Positions 9,702-21,302 are shown, counted from the first letter of the stretch. The stretch is DNA of 55,798 bases from Glomus cerebriforme (GCA_003550305.1 QKYT01000488.1:1-55798), one strand, 5' to 3'. Translations and numbers: made by a program. Notes: generated from the sequence alone by a model not told the origin.

Positions 9702-12081
9702 ATGACGGAAGAAATTGTTCGTGTATCAGTTACGGCAATGAAGAATGTGAATGATGCGGTAGGACCATTCTTACCATTCGTAACTTTAATAACAGGATTA
9801 ACAAAAGAAATAGCAGAAGCATATGAAAATGTTCAATATAATAAAAAAACATGTGGAACATTAGTGAATAGAGTAGAAGCAGCAGAAGCAGCCATTAAAG
9901 GATTAATGAGACAAAAAGAAGAAAATATTGAAAAATTTTGTAGTCAAGATTATTATGATTCATTTTTAAAATTTGTGAATTGTTTAAAACATATAAAAGA
10001 ATTTTTTTATGATATATCACAATTATCAAAATTTAAAAAATTTTATACTAGTGGTAATATTAAAGAAACTTTTGAAAGGATTATAAAAGAATTTGATGGT
10101 TGTTCAATAGATTTAAATTTAGCAATTTCTTTAGCTACAAATGATCAATTAAATAAGGATTTAATAATTTTACATTCTGATATTATTGAAATGATGAAAT
10201 TTTTGGATAATGTTGAAGGTGGTATCACTTCCATTGATAATCAAACCAAAGTAGTTATTACTAATGTTAATGAAATTCACATTCAAAATCAAGATATTAT
10301 TATTAGAATAAATAATATTGAAGAACAAAATAATAAAATTATTGAACAAAATAAAAAAATATTAGAATATGAAGATAAACATGAATCACTTGATTTTACT
10401 CCTCTCAACACTGAAATTGAAACCATTTCTATCTTAAATAAAGAAGTGAATAATCAACATTCAAAAATTGATGTTAAAGCTAAACGAATTGATCCTTCGA
10501 AAATTAAAGATAATCCACAATATGTTGCACGTAAAGGTAGTAGAATAACTATTCAGAAAAGAATTTATAAAGAAATGGATGTTGCTTGTAAACCGATCTC
10601 AATGGATAATATTCAAAGAATTCAAAAACATCTTGCAATTTTAAAAAAATTGGATGCTTGTCATTATATTATTCAATTTCATGGTCTATCAGAAATAAAT
10701 GGTGAAAATGTAATGATTTTTGAATGGGCTGAATTTGGAAATTTAAGAGAACTTTATCAGCAGTATAATATTGAATGGAATGCAAAGATTTCTATCGCAA
10801 GGAATATTTGTCGAGGTTTAATTTTTTTACATACGGGTATGTTTGATTCTTCTTTTTTTCCTTTAATTAATAATTGAAATCAATTAATTAATTAACCTTT
10901 TAAATTATAAACATCTTGTAGTGGAGATTTTGCATCATGATATTAGATGTGAGAACGTGTTAATTACTGAAAATATGCAACCTAAACTTTGCAATTTCAA
11001 ATTTTCTCGTGAATTTAATGCTGCTACCATTCCAATTGATGATATGAATGATATAATACATTGGTTGGCTCCTGAAAAATTGAGTCATATATCCACCACT
11101 GAAAAAGATTCGAAAAAAGCTAATAAAAAACAAGATGAAGCTAGTTATACTATTCAATGTGATATTTTTAGGTTGGTGAATTTATTATTTAGAATTATGA
11201 TATTAATGTTTTTTTTTTTTTTTACATATTTAAAGAATTATTATTATTATTTTTTTTTTAGTTTTGCAATGCTTCTTTGGGAACTTGGTTTTCAAAAGAA
11301 ACCTTACGAAAATATGAACATGTCTCAAATACAAAAACATGTATTAAAAGGTGGTAGAGAAATCTTGGATTTTGGATTAAATCCTAATTCAATGCAAAGT
11401 GAATATCGTACCATTATTGAACTTGCATGGGCACAAGAACCATCATTACGACCAGGAATTCAACATATTTTTAATATGTTACAAAATTTATATGAGAAAC
11501 ATGTATTACAAAGAGGTTCTCCTTCATTACAACCAAAAATGGATGAATTTGATGAAAATTTACAAAATTTAACAGTTCCTGATATTGGACACATTTCTAA
11601 AGTTACTCCATTAATTCCATTTAAAGAAGGTTTATTAGCTCATAAAGATAAAAATTATGAAAAAGCTTGGAAATGTTTTGAAGAACATGCAAAAGTTGGT
11701 GATATATTAGCAAAATATTGGCAAGGTTATTATTATTTAGAAGGAAGATTTGTTGAAAAAAATTATCAAAAAGCTAAAAATTTATTTAAAGATGCAGCAG
11801 ATGGTGGAAATGCTGATGCTCAATTACGTTATGCTTTTTGTTTAATTGATAAAGAAAATGATAATATGGATCGTGATAATTTCTTAAAATATTTAAAAAT
11901 GTCTGCTGATAAAAATAATCCTACTGCACTTTATAATCTTGGTGAAATATATTTTCAAGGTAAAATGGGTATTGAAAAGGATAAAAACAAAGGTATTCAA
12001 TATTTAAAATTGGCTGCTTTACATAATCAACCTAAAGCAAAAGAAATTTTAAATGATTATCATATTAATTTATATTCTTAA
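9702..12081 (+). CDS. MLKL-like helical domain + pseudokinase + Sel1 repeats (gene C)
   Basis: Exons 9702-10836, 10922-11171 and 11262-12081 give 734 residues. Residues 1-165 are an all-helical region resembling the MLKL N-terminal (HeLo-like) four-helix bundle: a hydrophobic first helix (GPFLPFVTLITGLTKEI), then Cys/Leu-rich helices. A long helical brace/coiled coil follows (about 170-225, NNIEEQNNKIIEQNKKI). The kinase-like domain (about 265-540) keeps a VACKP lysine (K297), but HRD is HHD (383-385) and DFG is NFK (403-405), with no clear glycine loop. It is therefore a predicted pseudokinase. Residues 582-730 hold about three to four Sel1-type repeats (e.g. GDILAKYWQGYYYLEGRFVE). The second intron is in frame and T-rich; removing it restores the continuous DIFSFAMLLWELGF motif. 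Helical bundle plus pseudokinase is the MLKL order. A membrane-active or death role is inferred only. Confidence 0.85.
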
Positions 12082-13347
12082 ATTTATATAAATTATTTAT
12101 TTATTTATTTTTAAAATTTTTATATATTGTATTTTTTTTATATCGAATAACCTAATAATTTGAATAAATAATTGAATAAGTATATAACTGTGTATTGCTG
12201 CATGTTTGTTCAATGTGAACGCGTACAAACGCGGATCAAATAAATGTTCAATCATATTCTATATTACACTAATTCAACAAATTGATTAACTTTATTTTAT
12301 CGCAAATTCCTTTACTATGCAAACTTTAGAACTCTATATAGTGTTTACTCGAGCAGATTTTAATACTTGGTAGTGTTAGAAATCTAAGGTCGCTAATACG
12401 GTTTTAAATATAAATTTAACAGCTGCTAGTTACGTTTATAAGCAGAAAATGGTACGCTATGGTATTTACGCGACTATATTTATTAAACCTTATTAGAGGT
12501 TCTACTTTTTTCATCTTGAAAAAACTCATTAGACTCATTACTGAGATCATGTTTATAATTCAAATCATAAAAGGAATAAGAAAGTAATAAGAAAAGAATT
12601 TAGTTTTTTTTAATCAAAAAACAAAATTGGTTGCAAAATGATTCATATTCAATCCCATTTCTACTCATTCTTTGATATTTTTTAAAATTGAAAAAAGTCC
12701 AAAGCAATCATATTTAGCCAACTGTACTCGGAGTTAAGGAACCTGCAATACTTTTTTTTTTATAGGAAGACTTACTTATATGACGTAAGTCAGTAACGTA
12801 AAGGAAACGTAATCGGATGTAGTATTGCGAATTGCGATCCGGATGAATCTGATCAATCAGCCGGTTAATCACGTGTTGGCTCCATACGGGATAAAAAAAA
12901 AAATTCAATTCGCACCTGATTGATTAGCGTATTTTCGTCTGAAATAAAAATGAGCCACCCGATTGATAGATTGACGGTCAGAAAAAATTCCCTTCCCTTT
13001 CTTTAAACACCTTCCAAGGACTGTTCCATCAGTTCCGAAGTGAAAGGGTTCCTAGTTCCTACAAAAGTAAAAAAAAAAAATAGATCGGAACTTTTTTAAT
13101 AATACGTAAATTATACATATCTTATTAAATCTTTATAAATTTTTTTTAATACATTAAAATATTTTATAATTGAATTCATCCGGTGAAGGATCCATCCGAT
13201 CAATCTGTTTATGGATGCATCAGATATCCGGATTGATCGAATTCGGATCGCATCGAGATTGTGAAACACTACATACAATAAACTATAAATAGGAAGTTTG
13301 TAAATGTAATTTTTTTGGTTCTTGAATCAAAATATGCTACAAAAAAT
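12082..13347. other. Intergenic region C-D with inverted-repeat island
   Basis: No gene was found. From about 12820 to 13260 the base composition is richer in G+C, with repeated CCGGAT and GATC words in both orientations: GCGATCCGGATGAATCTGAT near 12834, and the opposite sense of it near 13215-13250. A TGACGTAAGTCA palindrome lies at about 12780-12791. The island could be a decayed inverted-repeat element or the upstream regulatory region of gene D. Confidence 0.4.
13284..13292 (+). promoter_or_regulatory. TATA box of kinase gene D
   Basis: TATAAATAG, identical to the element before gene A, lies 55 bp before the gene D start codon. Confidence 0.5.
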
Positions 13348-14745
13348 ATGTCTAAAGGGACTGAATGGATTACGAATGCGATAAATAATCAATATATTCA
13401 ACAATATGAATATTCAGAATTTAAAAATATAACTAAATTTGAAGAAGGTAGATTCGCTCATGTTAAGTATGCAGATTGGCCATGTTCGGGAAGAAAGGTA
13501 GCAATAAAGGAATTAAAGTCTTATGATGTACAAAAACTTGTAGAAGAGGTAAATTTAAAACAAAAGAAAGTTTTATTTTTAAAAATTTATTATTTTTATT
13601 ATTATTATTTAACCACTTAAAATTTTAATAGGTGAAAATCCATTGTTCAAGTCATTCAAGCAAACACGTTGTAAGATTCTTTGGTTTAACAAAAGGTTAG
13701 ATTAAAAAAAAAAAAAAGTTTTGAGTTTTGCATTTTTCATGAGTTCGAAGCGTATAAATTGAAAAAATTACAGCTCCGTCTAATAATAGATATATGATGA
13801 TAATGGAATATGCTGACCTTAGAAGTCTTCGAAATTTTTTGTCCAAAGAACATGTAAATATTAGTTGGCAAACCCGATATAAACTTTCACTTGATATCGC
13901 TAAGGGACTTTATTGTTTACATTCTCGTAATATCGCTCATTGTGATTTGGTAAGATCAAAATTATTTTATTTAGTAATTCAATCATATATCGTAATCCCA
14001 ACGTCTAACATTTATAGGTAATTTTTTTTTTTTTATGAAGCATACTAGTAATATAGTAATTAAACGAACAAACGCTGAAACAACTTGTTGTCATTCAGAA
14101 TTTATCGCACAAATAACAGATTTTGGCGGAGCAATATCGATGAAGGAAAATGTAACCGGTGATTCTGAAGACGTTGGTCAATATACATTCACAGATCCTA
14201 AAATATTAAATGGTTTAGGTAAATATAAAAAGGATTTACGTTCGGACATTTATAGTTTAGGAGTTATATTTTGGGAAATTTCATCTGGTAAAATTCCATT
14301 TAAAAGCTATAAGCCAGAAACTAACGATAGCCATAGAGACCTATGTTTAACATTAGCTATAATAAATGGATTACGTGAAACTCCAACTTGTTCAACTCCT
14401 AAAAATTATATTGAACTTTATAAAACTTGTTGGGAATATGAACCATCTAAACGACCAATGATTGAAAAAATTATTGAAACTTTAGAGACTCTTAAACGAA
14501 CTTATAGAAAAGGTAAAAATGTAACAAGAAATTTTTTGTTTAATCATTTTTTAAACTATTTTATTAATTATTTTATTTTATATTTAATTAATTATGGTAT
14601 AGATTTAAATAATAATAGTAATGTTTTAGTTAAGAACCTTGGTGAGCTGGATAATAATGATAATAAATTGGGACAGAGGAAAGGAGTAAAACGTTTCGCG
14701 GAAGTATCTTTTAAAAGCCAAGAAAGTAAAAAGGTAAAAGTTTAA
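13348..14745 (+). CDS. TKL-type protein kinase with HCD catalytic loop (gene D)
   Basis: Exons 13348-13548, 13632-13695, 13774-13949, 14041-14512 and 14603-14745 give 351 residues. It is a paralogue of gene A and of the first half of B (shared WITNAIN, YADW and SDIYSLGVIFWEISSG motifs). The ATP lysine is K54 (VAIKE), DFG is at 174-176, and the catalytic Asp is D146. The HRD arginine is replaced by Cys (HCDL), which may change activation control but does not by itself abolish catalysis. The last intron (14513-14602) is 90 nt and open in frame, so an unspliced form would add 30 hydrophobic residues. The C-terminal tail is basic (RKGVKRF and KKVKV near the end) and could be a nuclear localisation signal. 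The first ATG (13348) is used; the frame continues upstream without another ATG. Confidence 0.85.
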
Positions 14746-15430
14746 TTAGAGTTTATTGTAAATTATAATAAAGAAATTACTTTATTTTAATACATAATAA
14801 AATACACAATAAAAATAAAATTTACAAATTTGGGCAAATATGATAATTTTCTATGGTACACTGAGTAACTTATCGTTTAATATCAAAGGTTCCAAAGCTA
14901 TTGATCCTTTTGATCCTTTTTGTGCCCATCTATTATAGCAAACGAATTTAGCACAAATGCACTAGATTTAAAGTATATGTAGTAGAAGCTGACACAGAGT
15001 TAAAGTTGATTTTTCCCACAATACATTCATTTTGAATTGAGAAAAAATTAACTTTGGCATTACACGAAATAAAAGTTATACAGACTAGGAGAAATATTCC
15101 TTCAAATTGTTCTTAGTGATATGTAAAAACTGTAATAGAATTAACTCTACTACCGTAGACTACTATACAAGCAAATAAATAAAATAGAAGGAATAAATAT
15201 AATAATAACAAATTATGATAAAGAATGAATTATATATTACAGATTTACCTTTAGGGGCAAAAAAAAAAGAAAATTATTATTAATGAATAAATATACTAAT
15301 ATTGACAATAATTAAGTAAAAATATATTTACTGAAGGTATTTTTGAACATAATATATTATGTATGTGGTATTCTCTCTCTTCCTTATTTCTTGATAAACC
15401 TATTTTGCTTCAAACTTGCTAGCTTCTTTA
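14746..15430. other. Convergent spacer between D and E
   Basis: This is the 3' flank of both genes. It contains AT-rich DNA with AATAAA-like words near 14800 suited to poly(A) signals. No coding frame or repeat was recognised. Confidence 0.4.
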
Positions 15431-17962
15431 TTATTCATCAGGAAAAAATTCAGGATTAGACACAATTTCTAAATAAAAATAGAAAATTAAAATATGATTT
15501 AATTAAATTTACCTTTATCCAAAAGTATTTCGTAAACATCTTCAATTTTTGGCCTAGCTAAACTATCACCATTCCAACATTTTTTATAAATATTAATATA
15601 TTCACATGGAGCAGAACTTATATCTTCTTCTCTATAACCATTATTTTTAATTTTGAGAACTAATTGTAAAATACCTTCATCTCTATCTTTTGAATAAGGA
15701 ACTACTTCACTCATGATTTCCCATAAAAGGGTCCCTAAACTATATATATCCATAGACTTATCTTTTTTAAAATTTTCATTTAATAACAAATTTGGATCAA
15801 TATATCCAATATTTTCAAAGAGATATTTGTCATAATATGAGAATTTCTTCTTATCATATGGTAATGGTAAATCTGAAATTTTAGCAATACCATCAAACAT
15901 AAGAATATTTTTCGGATGCTATAATTTAATATAATTTAATAAAATTTTTTTTTGAAATTTTTCGATTTTATTAAATATTACTTACTAGATTTTCATGAAT
16001 AATATCAAGATCTTTATGTATATATAATATTCCATCTGCTATATTTGTTGCAATTTCAATCTTTGACTCCAAAGAGCGTTTTTGATTTTTTAAATAATCT
16101 CTTAAATTGCCTTCGCGGGCATATGGTAATATTAAAGACATTTCGTTTTTATCTACATAATAATTTAAAATAATTAGTTTAGACCCAATTTGAAATGATT
16201 TAATAAGCATTCAAATAAAAAATTATTTATTACCCATGATAACTCCCAAAAATTTCACAATATTATCGTGATATTTACATATCGCATTCCAATTTTTCAG
16301 CTAAAATAAATAAATAAAAGATTAGATTGAAAAAAAAGCCGAAAAAAATATTATAATTATTTTTTTACTTGCTTGTTTTTGTAATATCGATAATTGAGTT
16401 TCATTTTTTAATTTTTTAATAATTATTTTAATGTCCCTATTACGTGATTCCATTTTAGCGGAACTAATATTATTAATATAACTATCACTAAACATTTGTA
16501 TATCGATGATTTGATCTTGATTAAAATTATTAATTTCATTTTCAGTTTGAAATTTTTTAAATATATGCTTATCACCTTTAACAGGATAAAAATTTATATA
16601 ATTATAATTTATAAAATCATCTAAAGCTAGAATCAAAATTATTCAATCAGTCATTGGAAGATAAAATCTTAAATTATTAACAAAAAAGACATAACTTACC
16701 ATAATAAGATATTGATCTAACTGATTTTATAGACTTCAATAATAATTCTGAATCTTTGAATAATAATATAATTAGATAAAGAAAAAAGATTATTTAGATT
16801 GTGATCATTAAAAAACTTACATGAAAGAAAAGAGGGTGCACAATATTCGAGTGAATTCTTATAAAGTCTTTCCGATACACATGACATATTTTGGAGTTCT
16901 TGTTTATCATCCAAAGAAAAGTTATAATATTGAAATTCATATATTGAGTTTTGTAATAAAATATTTTCTAATTCATTTATTGTAGGGCGATTACAAGGAT
17001 TTGTATTCCAACATTTAAAAATTAATTCTTTGAGAAAATATGGAACGTTGTGTAAAAATTTTGGTCGAACACCATTAATAATTTCATTTGTGATCTGTGA
17101 TTCATCCTTGATACCAGCAAATGGTTCTTGTTCAAAAATTATTCTATAAAAAATCATCCCAAGTGTAAATATATCGGATGATTGATCATTTTTCCTTTTT
17201 TTCTCTCGTAAAATTTCAGGAGAAGTATATGCTATATTAATCTCTTGTCCAAAAATATAAAATTTTACATCTATTTTGCCAAATCGATTAATTAATAAAA
17301 TATTTTTAGGATTAAAATAATTTATGCTAATATTGTTATCATAGAGGTTTTTTAATTTAGTTACTATTTTTTTTATTGTGTAATGTTTTTCGTTCCAATC
17401 CAATGTTTTTTCCAAATGTTGATCAAGAAATTTAAAAATTTCATATCTAATAACTAAAACATATTCTTTTCTTTTTGGATCTAATGAAAGTCCATATAAT
17501 CTAATAATATTTGATTTATCAGTAATCAAATAATTTTTTAACTAAAATAAAATAAAATTAAGATTAAAAAAATCATATCAAAAATTTTGTTGCAAATAAT
17601 AATAATAATAATTTTAAAACCTGGAAAATAACTTTCTGTAGATTTTCTTCATTGATATATTGCAAACCAACTTCATCATTTCCGTACCGTTTAAATCCAT
17701 TCGAATAACTTCGATGAATACATCCATCTATCCAATGTGCTTTATAAAATTCTCCGAAACCAAGATATTTAAAGTTTTTTAATTTATTATAATCTATCCA
17801 TTCTAATATATCAAGATAATCAATTGCTTCAAATTGAGATTTTTGAATTATCTCATCTATATATACATTTCCACTAGTCCATTTGTCATATTCTTTTTTA
17901 AGTTGTTCTTTAAGTATAGTTAGATTTGACCAAGATTCTGCATCAGGTGAATTCAACTGCAT
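15431..17962 (-). CDS. Double pseudokinase protein (gene E)
   Basis: Eight exons (17962-17621, 17541-16821, 16753-16700, 16626-16373, 16300-16234, 16152-15986, 15918-15513, 15468-15431) give 682 residues. Domain 1 (about 65-300) aligns with kinases in its C-lobe (YTSPEIL, SSDIFTLGMIF, CWNTNPCNRPTI). It lacks a VAIK lysine, has NYF for HRD (188-190) and IFG for DFG (210-212). Domain 2 (about 440-668) is a close relative of the B pseudokinase: IKIIIKKL is kept, HENL replaces HRDL (532-535) and SDLPLP replaces DFG. Neither domain should transfer phosphate. The exon ending at 16373 needs a GC-AG intron (donor GCAAGT) to stay in frame; the alternative GT donor 4 nt on gives a stop. It is convergent with D and divergent from the peptidase gene. 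A scaffold or decoy role is inferred. Confidence 0.8.
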
Positions 17963-18740
17963 ATTAATTATATTATTATTTTTTTTTTTTTGTGGATAAG
18001 ATAAAAGGATAAAAAAAAACGATCTGTTCAGTCAATTTGTCAATTTATAGTAGCTATCACGTGATATCCTTATTTATTTATACCACATTATTTTATTATT
18101 TTTAGCCGGAATTACGGCATTAAGAAGTTATCAACAAATTAATGGTCATGTCACAGGTTGAAAAAAGTTAGGGTCTTGGGGAAAATTCATTGGCCTTATT
18201 GCGGAATAATTAGTGCACGGGTTTGCGATTTAACGTAATCGAGAGATTTAAATTGAAAAAAATTAAAACACGAGAAATAAAATATATAATGCATTTATTT
18301 ATTTACTACAACAAGGTTGTAAAGAATCAAAATCACATTGTTTTACAAATCCAAGTATGGTAATAATATAATCGATTTAGAATAGGAGTGGTAATATCGG
18401 AATTATCGAATTCTTTGTCATTTAAGAATACTTGGAGGAAATATATTGGATTGTTTTCATTATAAAAAAGGTATTTTTATTAATAATGACATTAATCACA
18501 TATTAAATACATATTTAATTTGTTGCTTGGCACTTTATCTATTAACATAAAAGAGATTTTTTCGTTTAAAAGAAAATTCAAAAATTTAATTTTTTTTAAC
18601 ATTAAAATTTTTTTCTTTTTAAAATCAGGAAATACGATCTTTTTTTTGAAATCTAAACTATTTTTAAATCAAATAATTTAATAATTCATTGACACAACAA
18701 ATACAAAATGCAATAACAGATAATAATATCATTATTCAAT
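17963..18740. promoter_or_regulatory. Divergent promoter region between gene E and the peptidase gene
   Basis: The region separates the two start codons by 778 bp. ATCACGTGATA lies near 18056-18066. The stretch 18100-18260 is less AT-rich than the rest; beyond it lie T-rich tracts. No coding exon was seen. Confidence 0.4.
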
Positions 18741-20249
18741 ATGAGAATGAGATCAATTGTAGTGATATTATCGATATGGATTACATTTATATCATTTATA
18801 GTTAACGCAGAATATTGTTTTGATCCAAATATATTAGATTCAAGAGGAGGAAAAGTAGTGAATTGTGCATTGGTCACAGAAATAAAGTCATTGCTAAAAA
18901 ATCAAAACGAACGATATTTAAAATCACCTACACAAAATGTAAATATGTTTGAAACAACTTTACATTGTTCTTCTACAGAAGAAATTTGTACAAAAGTAAA
19001 AGCATCATTCGATTTAGCAGGAGAAATACTTTCTTCAACAATTCATTTTGTTGAAAAAATAAAAGTTAATGCAACATTTAAACCATTATGTGAAAAAAAA
19101 GGACATTGTGAAGACGAAGAAATATTAGGATCGGCTGGTCCGATAAGATTTCATCCTATGATTGATGATGATGATATGGTTAGATTATATCCACAATCTT
19201 TAGTTAAACAATTTCAATATCATACTCATTTAGAATATTCTCAATATGATATTGGTGCTATTTTTAATAGTGAAGCAAAATATTGGTTCGGTAATATTAA
19301 TAACAGCAATAATAATTATAATATCGGTATTGAGAAAAATCAATTTGATTTTTTATATATTATATTACATGAATTAATTCATGGATTAGGATTTGGTTCA
19401 AGTTGGGATCAATATTATATTGGATTAATTACTCCACTTATCATTAATAAGTTTAATGGAATTAGTGTTAATATTGAATCAAATGATAATAATAATAATT
19501 ATAATAAAGGAAAAGTTAAATTTGTTGAATGGGCTTTTGATAAATATGTAATATTAATGGGAAATGGAACAAAAGTATCTTCAATTACACAAGAATTAAA
19601 TAAATTTTTTGATCAAAGTTCATTGGATAATGTAGAAATTACTCAAAGAGATTTTGAAATTAATTTTCATAATTCTAAACAATATAATATTGCTAAACAA
19701 ATGTTTGATATAGCTCAAACTCCTAATACTATCGGATTTTTATCAAAAGAAAATAATAATAATTCAAAAGAAAAAAGAGATTTAAATAAAGATATTGTAC
19801 TATTAGAAACTTCTTTTAATCCATTTAGAGTTGCTAGTAGTATAAGTCATATTGATAATTCTCTTTATTCTAATACTGAGGATTTTTTAATGAGACCTAT
19901 TATTATGAATGGTGTTACTCTTCAACAAGAAATTATTAATGGTGGTAATTATTCTGGTGGACCTATTGGTCCTAAACTTAAACAAATTCTTGCAACATTA
20001 GGGTAAGTAATTACAAAGTCAACTAAAAAGATATTTTTTTTTTCAAAAATATTAATATTCTTTTTTTATATATATATATACAGATATTTAACAAAAGATA
20101 ATCCAACCTTTTACAACAAACCAAAAGTTATTGATCCTGCTTTAATTAATATCTCTTCTATTGCTGTTTCTTTAAAGAATAATATTTATTATATAGATGT
20201 TGTATTTACTTTATTAATTACTTTAATTTTGCATTTATTACTTCAATAA
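18741..20249 (+). CDS. Secreted HExxH metallopeptidase-like protein
   Basis: Exons 18741-20002 and 20084-20249 give 475 residues. An N-terminal signal peptide is clear (IVVILSIWITFISFIVNA, cleavage near 23-24). Residues 210-223 read HELIHGLGFGSSWD, a zinc-peptidase HExxH helix followed by the glycine turn of metzincin-like enzymes. The canonical third metzincin ligand position (HExxHxxGxxH/D) is Ser; D223 three residues later might take its place. Asn-rich loops interrupt the domain. The C-terminus ends in a hydrophobic segment (about 453-474: VVFTLLITLILHLLLQ) with no cytosolic tail, suggesting a GPI anchor or tail anchor at the cell surface. Paired Cys residues in the first 125 residues fit an extracellular protein. 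I recall similar proteins in fungi and bacteria but cannot name the family with certainty. Substrate unknown. Confidence 0.8.
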
Positions 20250-20430
20250 ACTATAACTTTGCATTTAACATTTCAAATTATAATTTGCATTTATTTATAA
20301 AGATAAACTTATATTATTATTATTTATTTATTTAAAAAGTTACAATTGTATTTTCTTTATATGATATATAATATATATAGTATATATACTAATAATAATT
20401 AAATCTTAAAACCTAATTTATAAATATATA

Positions 20431-21158
20431 TAATTTGAGGGCCATCACCAATAATTCAGAGCTTAGGTTGGAGGTAGGGTAGTTATTTTATTCTTGAATG
20501 ATGAAATATTCAGGTAAGGTGAAGAGGTTCAGTGTAAGCTTTTCGATGGATAGGCATAGGAATAGTATAGTGTTGGGTAGGAAAGTTATTAGTAGAATAA
20601 AGAAAATAGCGTTAAAAAAAGTATAAAAATTTCCATTAACAAGAGTGGTAGTTATTATTGCGAGGCTAAGATAACTCTTATTGTAAATGTACGTATGACT
20701 CCGTTCTTTATGGGCAGGATAAGATCTCTTAAATAGGATACATATGGGATTGTATCATACAGTTTGGTAATAGCAATCCTATTTCCCATTCTACTTCATA
20801 CATATATTATTTAAAACTAAATAAATATAATATTTACCTTAATAAAGAATTTGATTAAAGTTGACTAAAGAATAGATAGTATTCATCTTCTTGTTTGTCT
20901 AAATAAAATAAAAAAAAAAGATAAGTCAAAGGTAACTTAGTTGGGTGATTCGCTCCTCTCAAGACTATGGGCATAATGATCTAAGAAAGGATTGCTTTCA
21001 TCCTTCACCTATAATAGAGTAAACGTGATAACCTTTTCTCAGTTGTGATGACATAAACAAATAATTGTAATGTGCAATAGTGTTTAATCTTTAAACTGAT
21101 TGTGTATTCTTGAATTATAATCAATAAAGTTTATTCGTGAGAAAGGTTTAAAAAAAAA
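20431..21158 (+). mobile_element. Poly(A)-tailed retroposon insertion, 728 bp
   Basis: The segment lies between two exact copies of the 15-mer ATTTATAAATATATA (20416-20430 and 21159-21173) and ends in AATAAAGTTTATTC, a short 3' sequence and an A tract. A poly(A) end plus a long target-site duplication is the signature of LINE-type retrotransposition. No reverse transcriptase or other protein frame is visible inside, so this is a SINE, a truncated non-coding LINE part or a retroposed transcript. Internal Pol III boxes were not convincingly found. Confidence 0.65.
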
Positions 21159-21173
21159 ATTTATAAATATATA

Positions 21174-21302
21174 TTTTTACATTATAATAAAGGATATAAT
21201 ATCAGATATGAATTTATTTGCTTTATGATAGTCTGACTATATGTACTGTATTACCTAATAAATAAAGTTTATTCATTCCATCTTGTCTTTAAAAAAAAAA
21301 AA
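21174..21302 (+). mobile_element. Second, shorter poly(A)-tailed retroposon, 129 bp
   Basis: The segment follows directly on the target duplication of the first insertion and is closed by a third exact copy of the same 15-mer (21303-21317). It also carries AATAAAGTTTATTC (21261-21274) before its A tract, as the neighbouring element does (21123-21136). It is probably a 5'-truncated relative that used the same target motif. Confidence 0.6.
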
